Shown: piece after piece, positions 21,641 to 33,781 of the stretch
Layout of the letters: each line of letters opens with the position of its first letter
Position numbering within the stretch: the stretch's first letter is position 1
Assembly: GCA_946902985.2 (NCBI GenBank)
Contig: OX336388.2
Span: forward strand, 1,390,368,223-1,390,432,222
Origin: Meconema thalassinum
Taxonomy: Eukaryota > Arthropoda > Insecta > Orthoptera > Tettigoniidae
Reading direction: 5' to 3'
Length of the DNA stretch: 64,000 nt
Made by a program: the position numbers and the translations under genes
The notes under the pieces: model-generated
Told to the model about the DNA's origin: nothing
Seen by the model: the letters and a program-made list of their open reading frames with translations, nothing else
Database searches by the model: none

Positions 21641-22870
21641 CTCAAAATACTACGAAACGCTCTTCAATCCACCATTCAGACTTTATTCTCTCAAGGGGCA
21701 TAACAGAGAAACAATCTGCCCCACCAAACTCACCCAGAACACTTGCTACAAGTATATAGCTCTGATATACTGTACACATTACAGGCTATCCAAAGGACTG
21801 ATGTAGTCTAAACACCAGTTCAAAAGTAAATACAAAATCACTAGGCCTCGATGCTTTGTACATGCTAAATAAAAATAGCACATTCTATCAGAATTAACAA
21901 TTATATTGCCATAATTAGAAACCAACGGTTAATGCAACAACATACTTGAATCAAAACTGGGTTAGAGATCATCTCAAGCAACAGGCGAGTTTCAAGAAAA
22001 TTTAGAGTTACAACCAGTTGCACAATAATACACTAGGGACCACCACCAGTTGCACAGTATTGCATAAAAACTGAAATCGAAACCTGAAACAAACATCTAA
22101 AAAAAGTTGGAAATTTCTAACCAAATTAAGAATGTATTTGCCAGGCAATACTAATCATCATTTCTGAATGCAAGTTGGCTCATTCGGATACGAACTTCAC
22201 AAATGGCACACGCCTGCCCAAAGGAACACTCGCCACATAAGCAAAGTCATTTCTAATCCTAACACGCAACACCAATCGCAATAGAACATAATTGCAAAAC
22301 CTAAGACTGTTCATAATGCGTGATAAATGTGACCGAATCAGACATCAGCAAATTACGTTCTCACAGAAACCAAGAATGAACATGTGGACACCATGTGAGG
22401 CTACCATAGCACGACGAAATGGTCACAACAATATAAGGCTACACTCAATACAAATATTACTTGTTAAATACTAGGAGACAAATTATAAACCCATGATTTC
22501 ATATAAATTGGACCATAACACACGCATAAATAACAAACACTACCACGATATACATACAGGCATGGTCTCTATTATGGCGCTTGCCGGAAAAGATCTGCGT
22601 TTAGAAATGACAGACAGACAACGAGGGCAGTACAATCCACAGAACAATCAGAGTACGTTCAACAAATCAGCACGAAACATCCCAAGAGGTTCTATATATT
22701 GGCAACTCCAGCTATCTGATATGACATCTAGCGGTCAAAATGAGAAACTTACCAAGTAGGGTACATTTGTCAACTGGTGACTATATGGTTTCTTGTATTG
22801 ATAAGCAGATCGTGGTTAATTCTTCGTGTCTTTATACATAAGTAATAAGTTTTACTCGTTGATAGAGTGC
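21641..22870. other. Gene-free stretch
   Basis: No convincing ORF, SINE or transposon end was seen. A short CACCAGTTGCACA repeat occurs near 22015-22065. Confidence 0.4.
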
Positions 22871-22873
22871 AAA

Positions 22874-23023
22874 ATGAGTAAAAGCAAAGTATATTGCTCA
22901 GATTACGGCTGTAAGTCGATATATAAGAGGGCTGCGGATATAAGTTTTCATCACTTTCCAAAAGATGCAAATAGCAATAGCCGAAAGGTGACGATACCAA
23001 ATAAATGTGGGCAACAGGAGTGG
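22874..23023 (+). pseudogene. Truncated THAP domain
   Basis: ATG 22874 gives MSKSKVYCSDYGCKSIYKRAADISFHHFPKDANSNSRKV. This has the THAP start (C-x4-C), ISFHHFPKD at the expected spacing, and then loses similarity. The C-terminal C-x2-H half is missing. Downstream (23050-23165) are short degenerate repeats of 'gccgagccaagc'. It may be the first exon of a THAP gene or a transposon leftover. Confidence 0.6.
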
Positions 23024-24172
23024 GTTGGACCACTCACTGACGACAGGGCGGGTTGTTCACTGTTATGCCGAGCCAAGCCGCACCTAGACAGCCAAGCACA
23101 GTCTCGCCGAGCCAAGCTGCACCAAGACAGCCAAGCCTACACCAGCCGAGGACAGCCAAGCTTCATCAGTCAGGCATCCTTTCCCGCTCCCTAGTTCATT
23201 TCCAATAACCCTACCAACCGCAATCACCTCGCTCTGCGATATCCGAGCCATTCCACTACGAGTCATATAGGCCTAATTTGACTTCGCAGAGTAAATGTGT
23301 ACTCTCTGCTACCAGTCCGATATTGAACACCAAACCCACCTGCTAACCATCCAAATCAAGCAATTCCTGTATCCTCCGAGTTTTAATACAAGTTAAACTC
23401 ATCCCTTCCCCCTACCAACCAGCAAAAATTTTCTAGAGTCTATGGTACAGTGAGCAAACTCAAATATAGCTTTAAAACGTAACAGCGCCATGACTCGAAC
23501 TGTTCAAAAACAAATACCAGCAGACAACCGATGCTTGATAATATACAATTGACACCTAAAATCCAGTGTAACACACAAATTAGATCACGTGTATTGCACA
23601 ATTATACATAACAATTAAATATAACACTGTCATTATTTTAGGGACCACATTTACTGATTATAACCGAAAAATAAAAAGTGTTCCATATCAAACGCGTGTT
23701 ATTGAGTATTTTTACCCTACTTATCCAGACCGACCACAGCGCCCCAAATGTTAGGTTAAGTTGCCAATAGTTTCCACATTTTTCGTTCGCTTACTTGACG
23801 CTTTAGCGTCACTTTCGCTTAAGGTCAGTGGCGTACCAAGGCTACTTGGCGCCCGGGACTAACTACGTGGTTGTCGCCCCCAGCTCTAAAAGGTTCAAGG
23901 ATCAATGAGTTAAATTTAAACACAGTTTAATCTTATAAATATTTATTTTTTAAGAAGTTGCGTGTCACTTTAATACATTATAAAGAGAAAAATATGAATA
24001 AAATAAAACTGTAAGTATTAAAAGGTTAGTTTGTTTGAAAAATAATATAAAAAAATAAAGAGAAAAGAAGTCATAACAAAAAAAAAGTTTCTAGCCTTGA
24101 TGGATGCAAACTTATTTATAATAGATTTGAAATCTATAGTAGCAGCCACATCACGTTCAATTGATAAGATTG

Positions 24173-24770
24173 CTAAATAACGTTTAGTCTTTCTTGCGTC
24201 ATTGTGGATCTTAAATAATTTTGAATAAGCTTCAGCTTACTAAGAGATCGTTCACAAGATGCCACAGACACTGGAATCGTCAAAAGTAGTTTGAAAGCGA
24301 AGATCAAGTTACTGTATGCCTCTAACCCCAAACAAGATAAATATAACAAAATATCTTTGGGTTCCTTCAAGTCGATCTTCTCATTATTTTTCTTTGAACT
24401 TCGTAATAAAACTATGACATCTTTAATATCTTCAAAGAGTCCTTCTCCGTTCAAATCTTCAGGGTACCGGTACTTCTCTGCAAGTTCGAAACATTTCCTC
24501 TTTAGAGTGTTCAAAACGTTTTTATTTGGGGTTTCATTATGAATGTATTCATCAAAATTACAGTTACTTGATATTGGCGAACCGTTCACTTAACTCACGA
24601 ATAATTTTATCTAAGATCTCTATTGTGCTCCACTTTACTTCCCCTTTCCAGGAAAGTCCAATATCATCAGCGGCTTTCCCTGGCATTTTCCGCTTCGCTC
24701 CTTTTCTTCGTTCCGTGCGTTCTCCCCATTCCTCACACTTCGTAGGTAGCTTTTGATATGACATCAACTG
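24173..24770 (-). pseudogene. hAT transposase C-terminus with dimerisation domain
   Basis: The upstream part (24564-24767) reads W..KVKWSTIEILDKIIRELSERFANIK-like sequence. The main part (24173-24589) ends YSNLIFAFKLLLTIPVSVASCERSLSKLKLIQNYLRSTMTQERLNVI, which is the hAT C-terminal dimerisation motif (PV..AS.ERS.SKLKLIK..LRS.M...RL). Frame breaks separate the two pieces, and the stop at 24173 follows the motif at once. Confidence 0.85.
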
Positions 24771-24789
24771 GAAGGGTTTCTCTCCACAT

Positions 24790-27250
24790 ATTAAGCTGAT
24801 CTCGGGGAGCTTGCGGACAAGTTATTATATTCGATTTGCAAAGTTTTCTGGGTTCGATCAATTTTCAGAAGTACCTCAGCCCCCAAAAAATAGCATAGTT
24901 ACAAGGTAAAATCTTTCTATTGCATTAATTAACAGCGCTGCACTCTGTCTGGTATCGACGGTTTCAGTTGCAGTATCTCTCAATTTTTCTAGAGCATGAT
25001 GCATTCAATCTAACTGAGATAATAAGGCCTTAACGTCTTCTGCTTTAGAACTCCATCTTGTATCTAAGTGGCCCTTGACCAATAAGCTGACATGTTCCTG
25101 CGAGTCGAACTAGAGAAAAATGCATATAGTTGCTGAACTGTTCCAAAAATCGTCACTGCACAAACGTTGACATGAGCAGCATGAACGCCAACCAAATTGA
25201 GTGAGTAGTTGCCACAGAGAACAAACTTAATGGTTCAATTCATTTAAACGTTGTTGTACACCATTGCATGTTATGAGACTTCCAAAAACCTGTAAAATAC
25301 AAAACGAACATGGTGGCCAAGCGAAGGTGAAATATTTTAATAGACTTTTCTCGCGATTTAACCATCTGAGCGCAGTGAAATTTTGTACAGAAAGTGGTTA
25401 TACACATTGTAATGCACTGTCATCTATTTTAGTTCAATTATTCACATACCCTCAAGGTGGCAGCTGTGCGCAATTTTAAAGTTAAGATTTTATTTCTTGT
25501 GTATTAATCATGCGATCGAAGTGAACGTTTGAATAATGAACCTACGCAAAAATCGTCATCTAACAGTACATAACTCTATGGCCTACATATATAAAAATCC
25601 AACATGGCGACCAACCGAAATATTTAGGTGGTTCTCAATATCTACGAATCTATTACAGCAATCAAACTGAAATGTTGTATGTTGATAGAGGCAATTGACA
25701 TAAGTAGGATAGCCTATATGGAAATAGGCTGTATAGTATCTTCACGGATCTACTTGTTTGTATGCTGTTCAGTCATGACCACTGTGAAAGTGATTTACTT
25801 ACACGCTCTCAATAAAGGGCACTGGACTAGACTAGCAACTGATGGATCGGCTGCTCACTTCAGCGCGGCGGGAAGCCCACGCACTCAGCCAGCCAAGTTC
25901 CCCTACCACTTCCGAAACTGCCTTCCACCAAAATGCTCTGAGCACTGGCTTAGAGCGCGGCCGGAGCTCTAGCGCTCCGGGAGCGCTGTTTGGATGGCCC
26001 TGATCTAGGTTATCAGCCCCTAATGGTTTGGGTGATATTGAAATATGAGATGAGAATGAAAACTATAACTAATACTAACTACAGACTTACATACTAGAAG
26101 AAGAAATTATAAACAAATAAAGGATAAGGCAAATAAAGGACAGGAAGGAAGGAGACCCATCAAAGGCAGATAGGAAAGCGAAAGAGGCGAGGGCCCGCCC
26201 CAAAGTCAGAGGAAAAAGGGGACAAAACGGACCCAGCTCAGTTACCCTTCGCCAACTCGCAAACTCACCAGCCGGGAGACCCTGAGGGTGTAGCACTATC
26301 CAGGATGCCCCAGAATTGGTGGGGCTACATAGACTATACCCTGCCCCCCTTGAGGGCCTTGAGCAGAAGGCAGGAGATAACATGAAAAGAAAAAGAAGGC
26401 TGACCCCTCGAAGAATGAGAGTATCAGGAAAGATGAGACAAGGGCCAATTAAGGCGGGAAATGAAATACTCCCTAGGCCTCGGATACCCTAATACCGACG
26501 AGGTCGGAAGAGAACAAGAGTTGCCCAAGAGAGGTCGACAGGAAAGAAGACGGAGAGGATCCCGGCGCAAGTAAGTGGAAGCAAAGCCGGACTCAGCTGG
26601 GGCCCCGTGGTTGCCAACCCTCGTCCCACTAGAGGTGAGCTCCTGGGGGGGGGGGGGTCGTTAACGAAACCATTAAATAAACGAGGTAAAAAACTTACAA
26701 AATAAGACTTTAACTTAGGAGTACAGACCATTAACAAATGAATTAGGCCCTCCTAAACCCGATCTGTGAATTCATCAAGTCTCTAAAGATATAAACAGAA
26801 TATATAACAGGACTTTCAATAAATCTGTGTAAGAAAAATGGGATTGGATATGTGGGTGTCGGGTAGAAAATTCATTTTTTGTTTGTTTCCCGTGCCTGTT
26901 ATTTGGTGGCGATGACACATGGACCATGACAGGCATTGGCCTGAAAATGGTAAGAAACACTGTTTGTCAAAATGCCATACGAACAATGAAATGAGCTTAG
27001 CAGTGTTGGTGAATATAGTATAGGGCAGTAACTGGATGATGGCTGTTCGTAAACACAACGAACTTGTTGACATGAATAGGTATATTATGTCGCGCATTCG
27101 ATTAAGGTCTTAATAATATTCACTGGATTTTTAGGAATTTGAAGTGTTCGTGTTTATGACTTTAATGAATCCGTGAAATGATTGAGTTTAAGTAATCTAC
27201 TTTAGGAATATAGTAAGGAATAGTAGGAGTGCTTGTACTAATACGTGACC
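24790..27250. other. Degraded and inserted sequence inside the hAT element
   Basis: From 24790 to 25100 weak minus-strand hAT similarity persists in broken frames. The 17-nt palindrome AGCGCTCCGGGAGCGCT (25971-25987) next to 'ggatggccctg' looks like the end of another hAT-type MITE. At 26090-26650 there is a GA-rich segment unlike its surroundings, ending in a G12 run near 26646; I do not recognise it. No intact gene is present. Confidence 0.4.
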
Positions 27251-27255
27251 ATTAA

Positions 27256-27412
27256 CTTCTCGATCATAAACCACGGGACCTCCTTTTTACGTGGAATCCA
27301 AGCCAACATACGTGTTATTTCACCTCGGAATTCCCATAATTAGCCGGGAATCGAACCCGATCAGCCTTGGTGCGTGGCAAGCAGCTTCACCGCTGCGCCA
27401 TCACAGCCCGGT
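27256..27412 (-). repeat. tRNA-derived SINE fragment
   Basis: On the minus strand it starts CCGGGCTGTGATGGCGCAGC, giving A box TGGCGCAGCGG and B box GGTTCGATTCCC 36 bp later, as in a tRNA gene without a proper clover leaf. It lies within the hAT element. The target duplication is not clear. Confidence 0.65.
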
Positions 27413-27505
27413 AAACCTGCAGAGAAACGATTACTAAATGGCCGCCAAAATTAAGCCAATTGAGTGACATCGGTTTTCATGTCTACTCATGGTACGGCCA
27501 ACATG

Positions 27506-28465
27506 TCAACATATACCATTGTGGGCGTATGTTCTCTCAAAAATGTGCTGTGCCCCACTCTTGTTTTTTAGAGTACGAACCGCCACTGCACCATTGTGAA
27601 TTCCAGCCATTGTTGCCTGATTGTCGTAGGACTGACCCCTACAGTCTTCGAAATTCAAGCCATCTTCCTCCAGTTTCTTTGTTATTACTTCAGCAATTCC
27701 ATTGACAGTTTTGTCTTTTATTGAAATAAAATCTATAAAACATTCCTTGATTTCAACTGAACTTTGCTTTACTTCTACAAATCTTAGTACCTGTGACATT
27801 TGTTCATCATGTGACGTATCAGGAGTGCTATCAAATATAATACTGACCGCGTTGTCGGAGCCCCTAAACTTAAGAAATTAAGAAGTACTTAGCACACTTG
27901 CAGGAAGTAATACTATTGCTACGAACGTGGTCTCCTAAAAGGTTTATAATTTCATTCTGTATCCTAGGTGAAAGAGATGATAAATGTCGAGGGTTATTGG
28001 ACACTGGTTGAAAATGGGCCCTCATAACAGGATCACATTTAGCCAAATATTACAATAGAGCAAAACGATTCGCTGAACTGCATGTAGTTTCTTCTAAAAC
28101 TCATCATCTGTGGCTTCTTAGGGCTAAGTTCTGTTGAGTCAATGTCTGTATGGTAGCAATTATGCGTTCCAGAACTTCTCTCCAAATTCTGCTTTGTTCT
28201 AATATTCGTTGCTGAAGAGTGTTGTCAATTACTGAGCCTTGTTTTAACTTTCGTTCTAAGCTTTTCAACTCCATAAAGGCAATCCTATGGGCAGGGCTGT
28301 TTTCATGATCTTGAATGCGCGGATATAATTTCCTCCTAACTGAAAATTCTTACTCATTGTTAAAGCTAGATTCCATGTTTCTTTGAGGAAATAACACAAA
28401 ACAAAAACAAAACACAGCTCCTTTGGAAGGATAAAAACACATCCATGATCTGTTAACCTTTTCAC
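27506..28465 (-). pseudogene. hAT transposase N-terminal and catalytic part (ZMYM1-like)
   Basis: From 28290 down: MELKSLERKLKQGSVIDNTLQQR..WREVLERIIATIQTLTQQNLALR. Then LAKCDPVMRAHFQPVSNNPRHLSSLSPRIQNEIINLLGDHVRSNSI in a second frame. At 27506-27799 comes SQVLRFVEVKQSSVEIKECFIDFI..GIAEVITKKLEEDGLNFEDCRGQSYDNQATMAGIHNG. The last contains the family's CRGQxYDNAxxM segment with a catalytic D. Frames shift between blocks. The order and spacing match ZMYM1/hAT proteins (family knowledge). Confidence 0.85.
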
Positions 28466-29817
28466 CGTTCTTCAAAGATTTTTCAAACCAGTTTTTATGC
28501 AGTGAACGCCCTGAAAAGTAGAATCTTTATTTTGTAACTGATAAGAGCCTTGAATTACAACTATATCACGAACTGAAATACAGTACTATGAAACAAATTA
28601 AAGTTTACTATTATCAATTATGATTCTTGGTGTTCAATAATGTTTCTAGGTTAAAATTACTTCATCCAATAGCAAACGAAATACCGGTAGAGAGGAAACA
28701 CTGTATTTTTTTCAGTTTTAAATTGTTTTAACCTAATATTTTTTTGCTCGTGCTAATTACACTTACATGTTCTCTAGTTGTGCATGAAGAGGAATTACTC
28801 GTATTTTTCAACTAAACGTGAAAACACACTATATATTCACAATTCATTGATACACAACGACTGCGGAATGAACGCAACCCAACTCTACAAATTAATAAAG
28901 TAAACAAAGGATTAGGGTTAAGGAATACGCTTCATGACTAGCAAACTAGCAATCGTCAATTCTGTTGTGACTTGATGCCCCCACCCCGCACCGGCCGGCA
29001 CCGCTCTGATTCCGGCTCAGGTGCTCTGTTCGCCCGTACACCGTAAAATGTTCATGTGTATTCGGCGCCCACGAACTATTTCCTATTGTCTATAAATAGT
29101 TTAAAACGAAACGTTTATTTCATTTCTAAATAATATTACTGCAGTATTTGACAAAGTAATATAGAAAATGTGACCAAAAAAACCGTATATTGTTCCTGAT
29201 TTTTTTTCTTAAACTAAAAAGAATAATTTTTCCTATTTTGGATTTTGCCCCCCACCTTTACGACGCCCGGGGTGGCCGCCCCGATCGCCCCCCCCCCCCC
29301 CCCATTAGTATGCCACACTGCTTAAGGCCATTTTCTAAACTATAATAATGATTTAATGAAAGCAGCCAATGGCCAAAATACCGCATACTACATATCATCG
29401 AATTGTAAATAGATAGATAGATAGATAGATTTTTATTAATTCCATTTGATCAAATACATGCATTCAATACATTTTTGATATAGGACACGTCAGAATTTAC
29501 ATGCATAAAATAAAAGAACTAACAGGTATATATTACTAAGATTATAACTATTTATAACTTATTATAATAGCAAATCTTAATAGATACAATCTTACTGCAC
29601 AACTATTTACACCTCACTCTATTATCATAATATGAAAACTTAATTCTATAAATACAACAACATACAGCTAGGTATTAAAATTAAATTAAAAAAGTAAAAT
29701 ATAGTTATAGATTCCATCACTCCTATACGCTAAAATATTCAACTACTGAGTAAAAACAATGGCACTGCAGATAAGCTTTCAACATTCTATTAAAGGTTTT
29801 TATTTTTGGGGCCAGTT

Positions 29818-32777
29818 TTATATACTGGGGTAGTTTATTGTATAATTTAACTCCAGTGTGAAAAGTTCCTTTTTGATATATGCTTGTGTGTGTGTGTGTG
29901 AAATATGAATGTTTTGATTTTGTCTTGTGTTATGCCTATGAACATCATTGTTTGTTTTAAGAAAAACATCTTTATTCATTAAATTCTTTTTAAAAAACAT
30001 AATACTTTCAAAGATATATATGCAGGGCAGTGGGAGAATGTTTAAATCTTTAAACAGAGGTCTACATGATTCTCTAGAGTTTACATTTGCCATAATTCTA
30101 ATCGCCCTCTTTTGTATCCTAAACGTGCTTAGTACATCTGGCGACATACCCCAAAATATGATCCCATATCTTAACTATGAATGGAAATAAGCCAAATAAG
30201 TATTTCTTAATGTGTGCATGCTAGTGCAGGTTTTCAAAATACGTAACGCAAAGCACATCGAGTTCAGTTTAGTATTCAGATATTGTATATGTTTATTCCA
30301 TTTCAAGTCTTGTTGTATCCATAGTCCTAAAAACTTCGTTTCTGATTATTTTCTATTTGATGACCATTTAATGTTATATTGGGCATCGCAGGATTCCTAT
30401 TCTGTATAGTGTGGAAATTTAGACATACTGTCTTTTTATAGTTTATTATGAGGCGATTATCTTGTGACCATTTGGTTAACTCTCCTGTAACGGAGTCAGC
30501 AGACTGCTGTATGACCTGTTTAGTTTCACCTTTTATTACGAGTGTTGTATCGTCCGCAAACAAAATTTCCTTATGTGAATGAACGTTCTGTGTTATATCA
30601 TTGATATATAGAAGAAAGAGTTGTGGGCCCAAATCCGATCCCTGGGGTACTCCAAATTCAATAATTCCCTCATTGGACAATGTTTCATTAAGTAATTTGG
30701 TTCCATCATCCTTGTGTCTCAAGCTTACTATTTGTTTACGCCTTGTTAAGTAAGACTCTATCCATTTATTAGCTAGACCTCTAACACCATATTGATTTAG
30801 TTTGGTTAGGAGGATTTTATGGTCAACATTATCAAATGCTTTCGATAAATCCAAGAATAGGCCAGTTACATGTTCCTTATTGTCAATTAATTTCAGTATA
30901 CTATTACTACATTCGTAAATTGCTGTCTGTGTAGATTTTTCCGTTCTAAATCCATGTTGTGAGTTTGATAATATTTTATTTTTTTCTATGAAACTTATCA
31001 GTCTCTTATACATAATTTTTTCCACAATTTTTGCAATACCAGTTGGTAAGGTAATAGGACGATAGTTATATAATTCATCTTTTTTGAACCGTTTTTGTGC
31101 ACTGGAATTACTTTTGATAACTTCAAAATATCCGGGTAAGTTCCTGAGAGAATTGAACTGTTTATTAAGTGCGTAAGTGGATTTATTATATTTTCTGCAC
31201 ATTTCTTTAAAATTGCATCAGGGATGCCATCAATGCCAGCACAGAATTTATTTTTTAGCTCTTTTATAACTATTCTTACATCTTCACTTGTGACATGATT
31301 TATAAATAAAGAATCACTGCATATATTTATTTTATTATTAGAATTTAGTGTATTTACCTGTGATTTATTTATTAATTTTTGTGGAATTTCCAGAAAATAG
31401 TCATTAAAAGTGTTTGCTATTTCCTCTGGATTATTAATCACTTTATTATTTCTGGTCAGTGTAATGTTCCTTTGTATTTTAGCAGATTTTCCAGTTTCTT
31501 TCTTTATCACGGACCACATAGCCCTGTTTTTATTAGATGATTGGGAAATAAAATTATCATTATGCATTTTCTTTGCTAGTCTTATTACCTTATTTAATAT
31601 GCTAGTGTATTTTTTGTAGTATAAATTGAAATCAGGTGTTGTGTGGTATTGTTTATATAATTTGTGTAGAAATTTCTTTCTTTGACATGAATTTATAATC
31701 CCTGTTGTTATCCAATTGCTAGTTTTGTTATTTTGAACAGTTCTTCGTTTAAAGGGGAATGCTATTTCAAAATAGTGTTTTAGGGTACTGTTAAATGCAT
31801 TAAATTTATCATTTACATTTTCTAGTTCATAAATTTCTGACCATGTTTCCTTATTTAATAAGTCATTGAAATATGTAACAATTGATTCAGTGAATGACCT
31901 GCACTTTGATTTTACTCCATTATGATTATTATTGATTACTTCGGATACTTCAAAACTCAGTATTTGTCCATGGTGGTCACTAAAACCCGGACAATAGACT
32001 TCTATTGAATGGTGATATTTATCTGTATTTATAAAAATTTGATCATGAGTGGTTTTACTAAATTTTGTTATTCTTGTTGGTGTATTTACTGTAGGTTTCA
32101 GTCCATAGGAAATTAGTAACTGTGTTAATAATTCACAATTTCTATCAAGTTTTAAGAAATCCACATTTACATCCCCACAAATTATTATATCGAAATTTAC
32201 TTTGCTCATGTTATTGAGTAACAATTCTAATTTATCTATAAATAGAGGAAACTTTCCTGATGGAGAACGGTATACGCATACAATTATTAACTTAAACTGC
32301 TGAATTTTTACGGCAGAGAATTCAAAATCCTGTTCCATAATTAGATAATCATAAGCTGTTGTCTGTTCATGATCTAAATTATTTCTTAAGAAGATGCAAG
32401 TACCACCATGGCTAATATTAGATCTATTTACTAGCTTGTATAAACCCTGGGAATTGAATTAATTCAAGTTGTTCCTCTTTCAGTCAATGTTCTGAAATAC
32501 ATAGTGCTGAGATGTCTTTAAGTTCATTTTTAAGCATTAGATTTATGTAATCAATTTTATTATAAAGAGACTGGACATTCTGGTGGTAAATTTTAAATGT
32601 GTTACTTTTGCAAGCTTGTGTTGGTGATTTATTTACATTATTATTATCATAATTGTTATTATTATTGTTGCTAGACAAATCCGAAATACCATTGTTGCAC
32701 TCCGTTAAATTTGACTTCAATAGATGTGAATGCCAAACCTCACGTTTGGCTTCTTCTACCAGTTTCCCTGCTTCCAC
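29818..32777 (-). pseudogene. LINE A ORF2: endonuclease and reverse transcriptase
   Basis: The frame opens without ATG inside the end of ORF1. It continues GKLVEEAKREVWH, and the endonuclease N-terminus FKIYHQNVQSLYNKIDYINLML..ISALCISEH reaches a TGA at 32484. After a frameshift come SHGGTCIFLRN and ADFxN-type endonuclease sequence (IIICGDVNVDFL, PGFSDHHGQIL). The RT has RPITLPTGIAKIVEKIM, SQHGFRTEKSTQTAIYE, LFLDLSKAFDNVDH, GVPQGSDLGPQLFLLYIND and LFADDTTLV (FADD catalytic pair). The C-terminal thumb is at 29818-30147 (IQKRAIRIMANVNSRESCRPLF). At least two frameshifts (about 32440, about 31090) and the TGA inactivate it. Confidence 0.88.
32732..32768 (-). promoter_or_regulatory. Candidate -1 ribosomal frameshift site (GGGAAAC plus hairpin)
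   Basis: In ORF1 codons the end reads CAG GGA AAC TGG TAG. The heptamer G GGA AAC (complement of 32762-32768) is a canonical slippery sequence in the right register. Slipping back one base reads GGG AAA CTG GTA GAA, the frame of ORF2. After 11 nt a perfect 7-bp stem follows: GCCAAAC, loop GTGAG, GTTTGGC (complement of 32750-32732). Function is inferred. Confidence 0.65.
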
Positions 32778-33781
32778 TCTAATGATATTACTATTGAATT
32801 ATTCTTACCATTTGAATTTACAATTTTGCAGATTTCATCACTAAGATACTCTTTTCCTAATCTATTTAAGTGTAGGCCATGCCGAGTGTGGAACTTCCTG
32901 TCTAATTTACTTACATCTACAATTTGGACATTTGGAAAACTCTTACACATTTTATGAATTTTTCCATTTGTAGCCTCTATTTCTACATTTACACATGATT
33001 TGGGAATTAAATCGTATCTCTGCGGAATGTTTACAATAATGACATTTGTTTTTTGCATGGATGGCAATGTACCCTTTAAATCTTTGATTACATTTTTACT
33101 CTCATTTCTATAGACGTCGTTTGCTCCAGCGATGATCACTGCGTAGTCCTTTGCAGTAAGGGACGCACACTCTCCTATCATCCCGTTCGTGACTTCTGCA
33201 ATTTGAGCTCCTGGCTTCACTGTCGAAGTGACCTCCATTTCTCGGCTTCTCTCCAATACGCTTGCTGCTACATCTCGCCCGTGGCTATCCGCAAATATCC
33301 GCATCTTCCTGGATTTTCTCTTTATCACTTTCTTCCTTTCTTCTTGAGGAAAGTCATTATTTTCTTCGACAAGCACTCCAAATGAATTTGAGACGGGAAT
33401 TTCAGTTACATGTTCTCCATTTATAGGCCTAGGCTTATTCAATCTTACCTTACCAGCAATCACTGTCGACCAAGTTTCCTTGCTTTCCTCTCTGTTTCCT
33501 TTTAATTTATTCAACTCTTCCATTAACTTAGCAATATCTTCCTTTAGCAGCTTTATAATTTCGTCTTTTGAGGACAGTTCGTTTCTCAGGTTATGACATT
33601 CGCATGACGGTAGCGGTAGGCCTACATTACGACAATCGGTTTCACTTTTCTCCTCATTCAATTTTACCTGAGATCTTGTGATGATTTTATTTGCATTTTT
33701 TACTTTTATTTTGCACGACGAGCATAAATCCGTTACGGTTACACAACCTGACGAGACACTAACACTGTTTACTGTCGTCAT
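32756..33781 (-). CDS. LINE A ORF1: coiled coil plus SGNH/GDSL-type esterase
   Basis: An intact 341-residue frame from ATG 33781 to TAG 32756. Near residues 17-28 and 55-70 are cysteine pairs (CSSC, CECH), then a predicted coiled coil (about 70-100, LSSKDEIIKLLKEDIAKLMEELNKLK). From about residue 160 it has an SGNH-hydrolase pattern: FADSHGRD (block I), IIAGANDVYR (block III, GxND) and HGLHLNRLG (block V, with His). Such ORF1 proteins occur in CR1-like LINEs and bind RNA with the element RNP. The Ser of block I (ADSHG) and the final His are present. It is unusually well preserved next to a broken ORF2. Confidence 0.85.
   Translation of the reverse strand: MTTVNSVSVSSGCVTVTDLCSSCKIKVKNANKIITRSQVKLNEEKSETDCRNVGLPLPSCECHNLRNELSSKDEIIKLLKEDIAKLMEELNKLKGNREESKETWSTVIAGKVRLNKPRPINGEHVTEIPVSNSFGVLVEENNDFPQEERKKVIKRKSRKMRIFADSHGRDVAASVLERSREMEVTSTVKPGAQIAEVTNGMIGECASLTAKDYAVIIAGANDVYRNESKNVIKDLKGTLPSMQKTNVIIVNIPQRYDLIPKSCVNVEIEATNGKIHKMCKSFPNVQIVDVSKLDRKFHTRHGLHLNRLGKEYLSDEICKIVNSNGKNNSIVISLEWKQGNW

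Larger units (their letters stand above)
23826..29320 (-). mobile_element. hAT element, ZMYM1-like, with 8-bp TSD
   Basis: The left tip CAGTGGCGTACCAAGG (23826) and right tip CAGTGTGGCATACTAATGGG (complement, from 29320) are hAT-type inverted ends with GGCGCCCGGG/ACGCCCGGGG just inside. Flanks CTTAAGGT (23818-23825) and CTTAAGGC (29321-29328) form an 8-bp duplication with one mismatch. Transposase pieces lie on the minus strand: N-terminal and core at 27506-28465, C-terminal at 24173-24770. The intervening 2.7 kb holds a SINE and other repeats. A C-run (29288-29302) lies next to the right end. Confidence 0.88.

Noticed and set aside
22826..23194. One continuous 122-codon ORF over the THAP fragment
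   Set aside because: Only the first 50 codons from ATG 22874 look like protein; the rest is a degenerate 'gccgagccaagc' repeat translated by chance.
27241..27412. Functional tRNA gene
   Set aside because: A and B boxes are present, but the sequence between and around them cannot form a normal acceptor stem and it continues into a SINE body.
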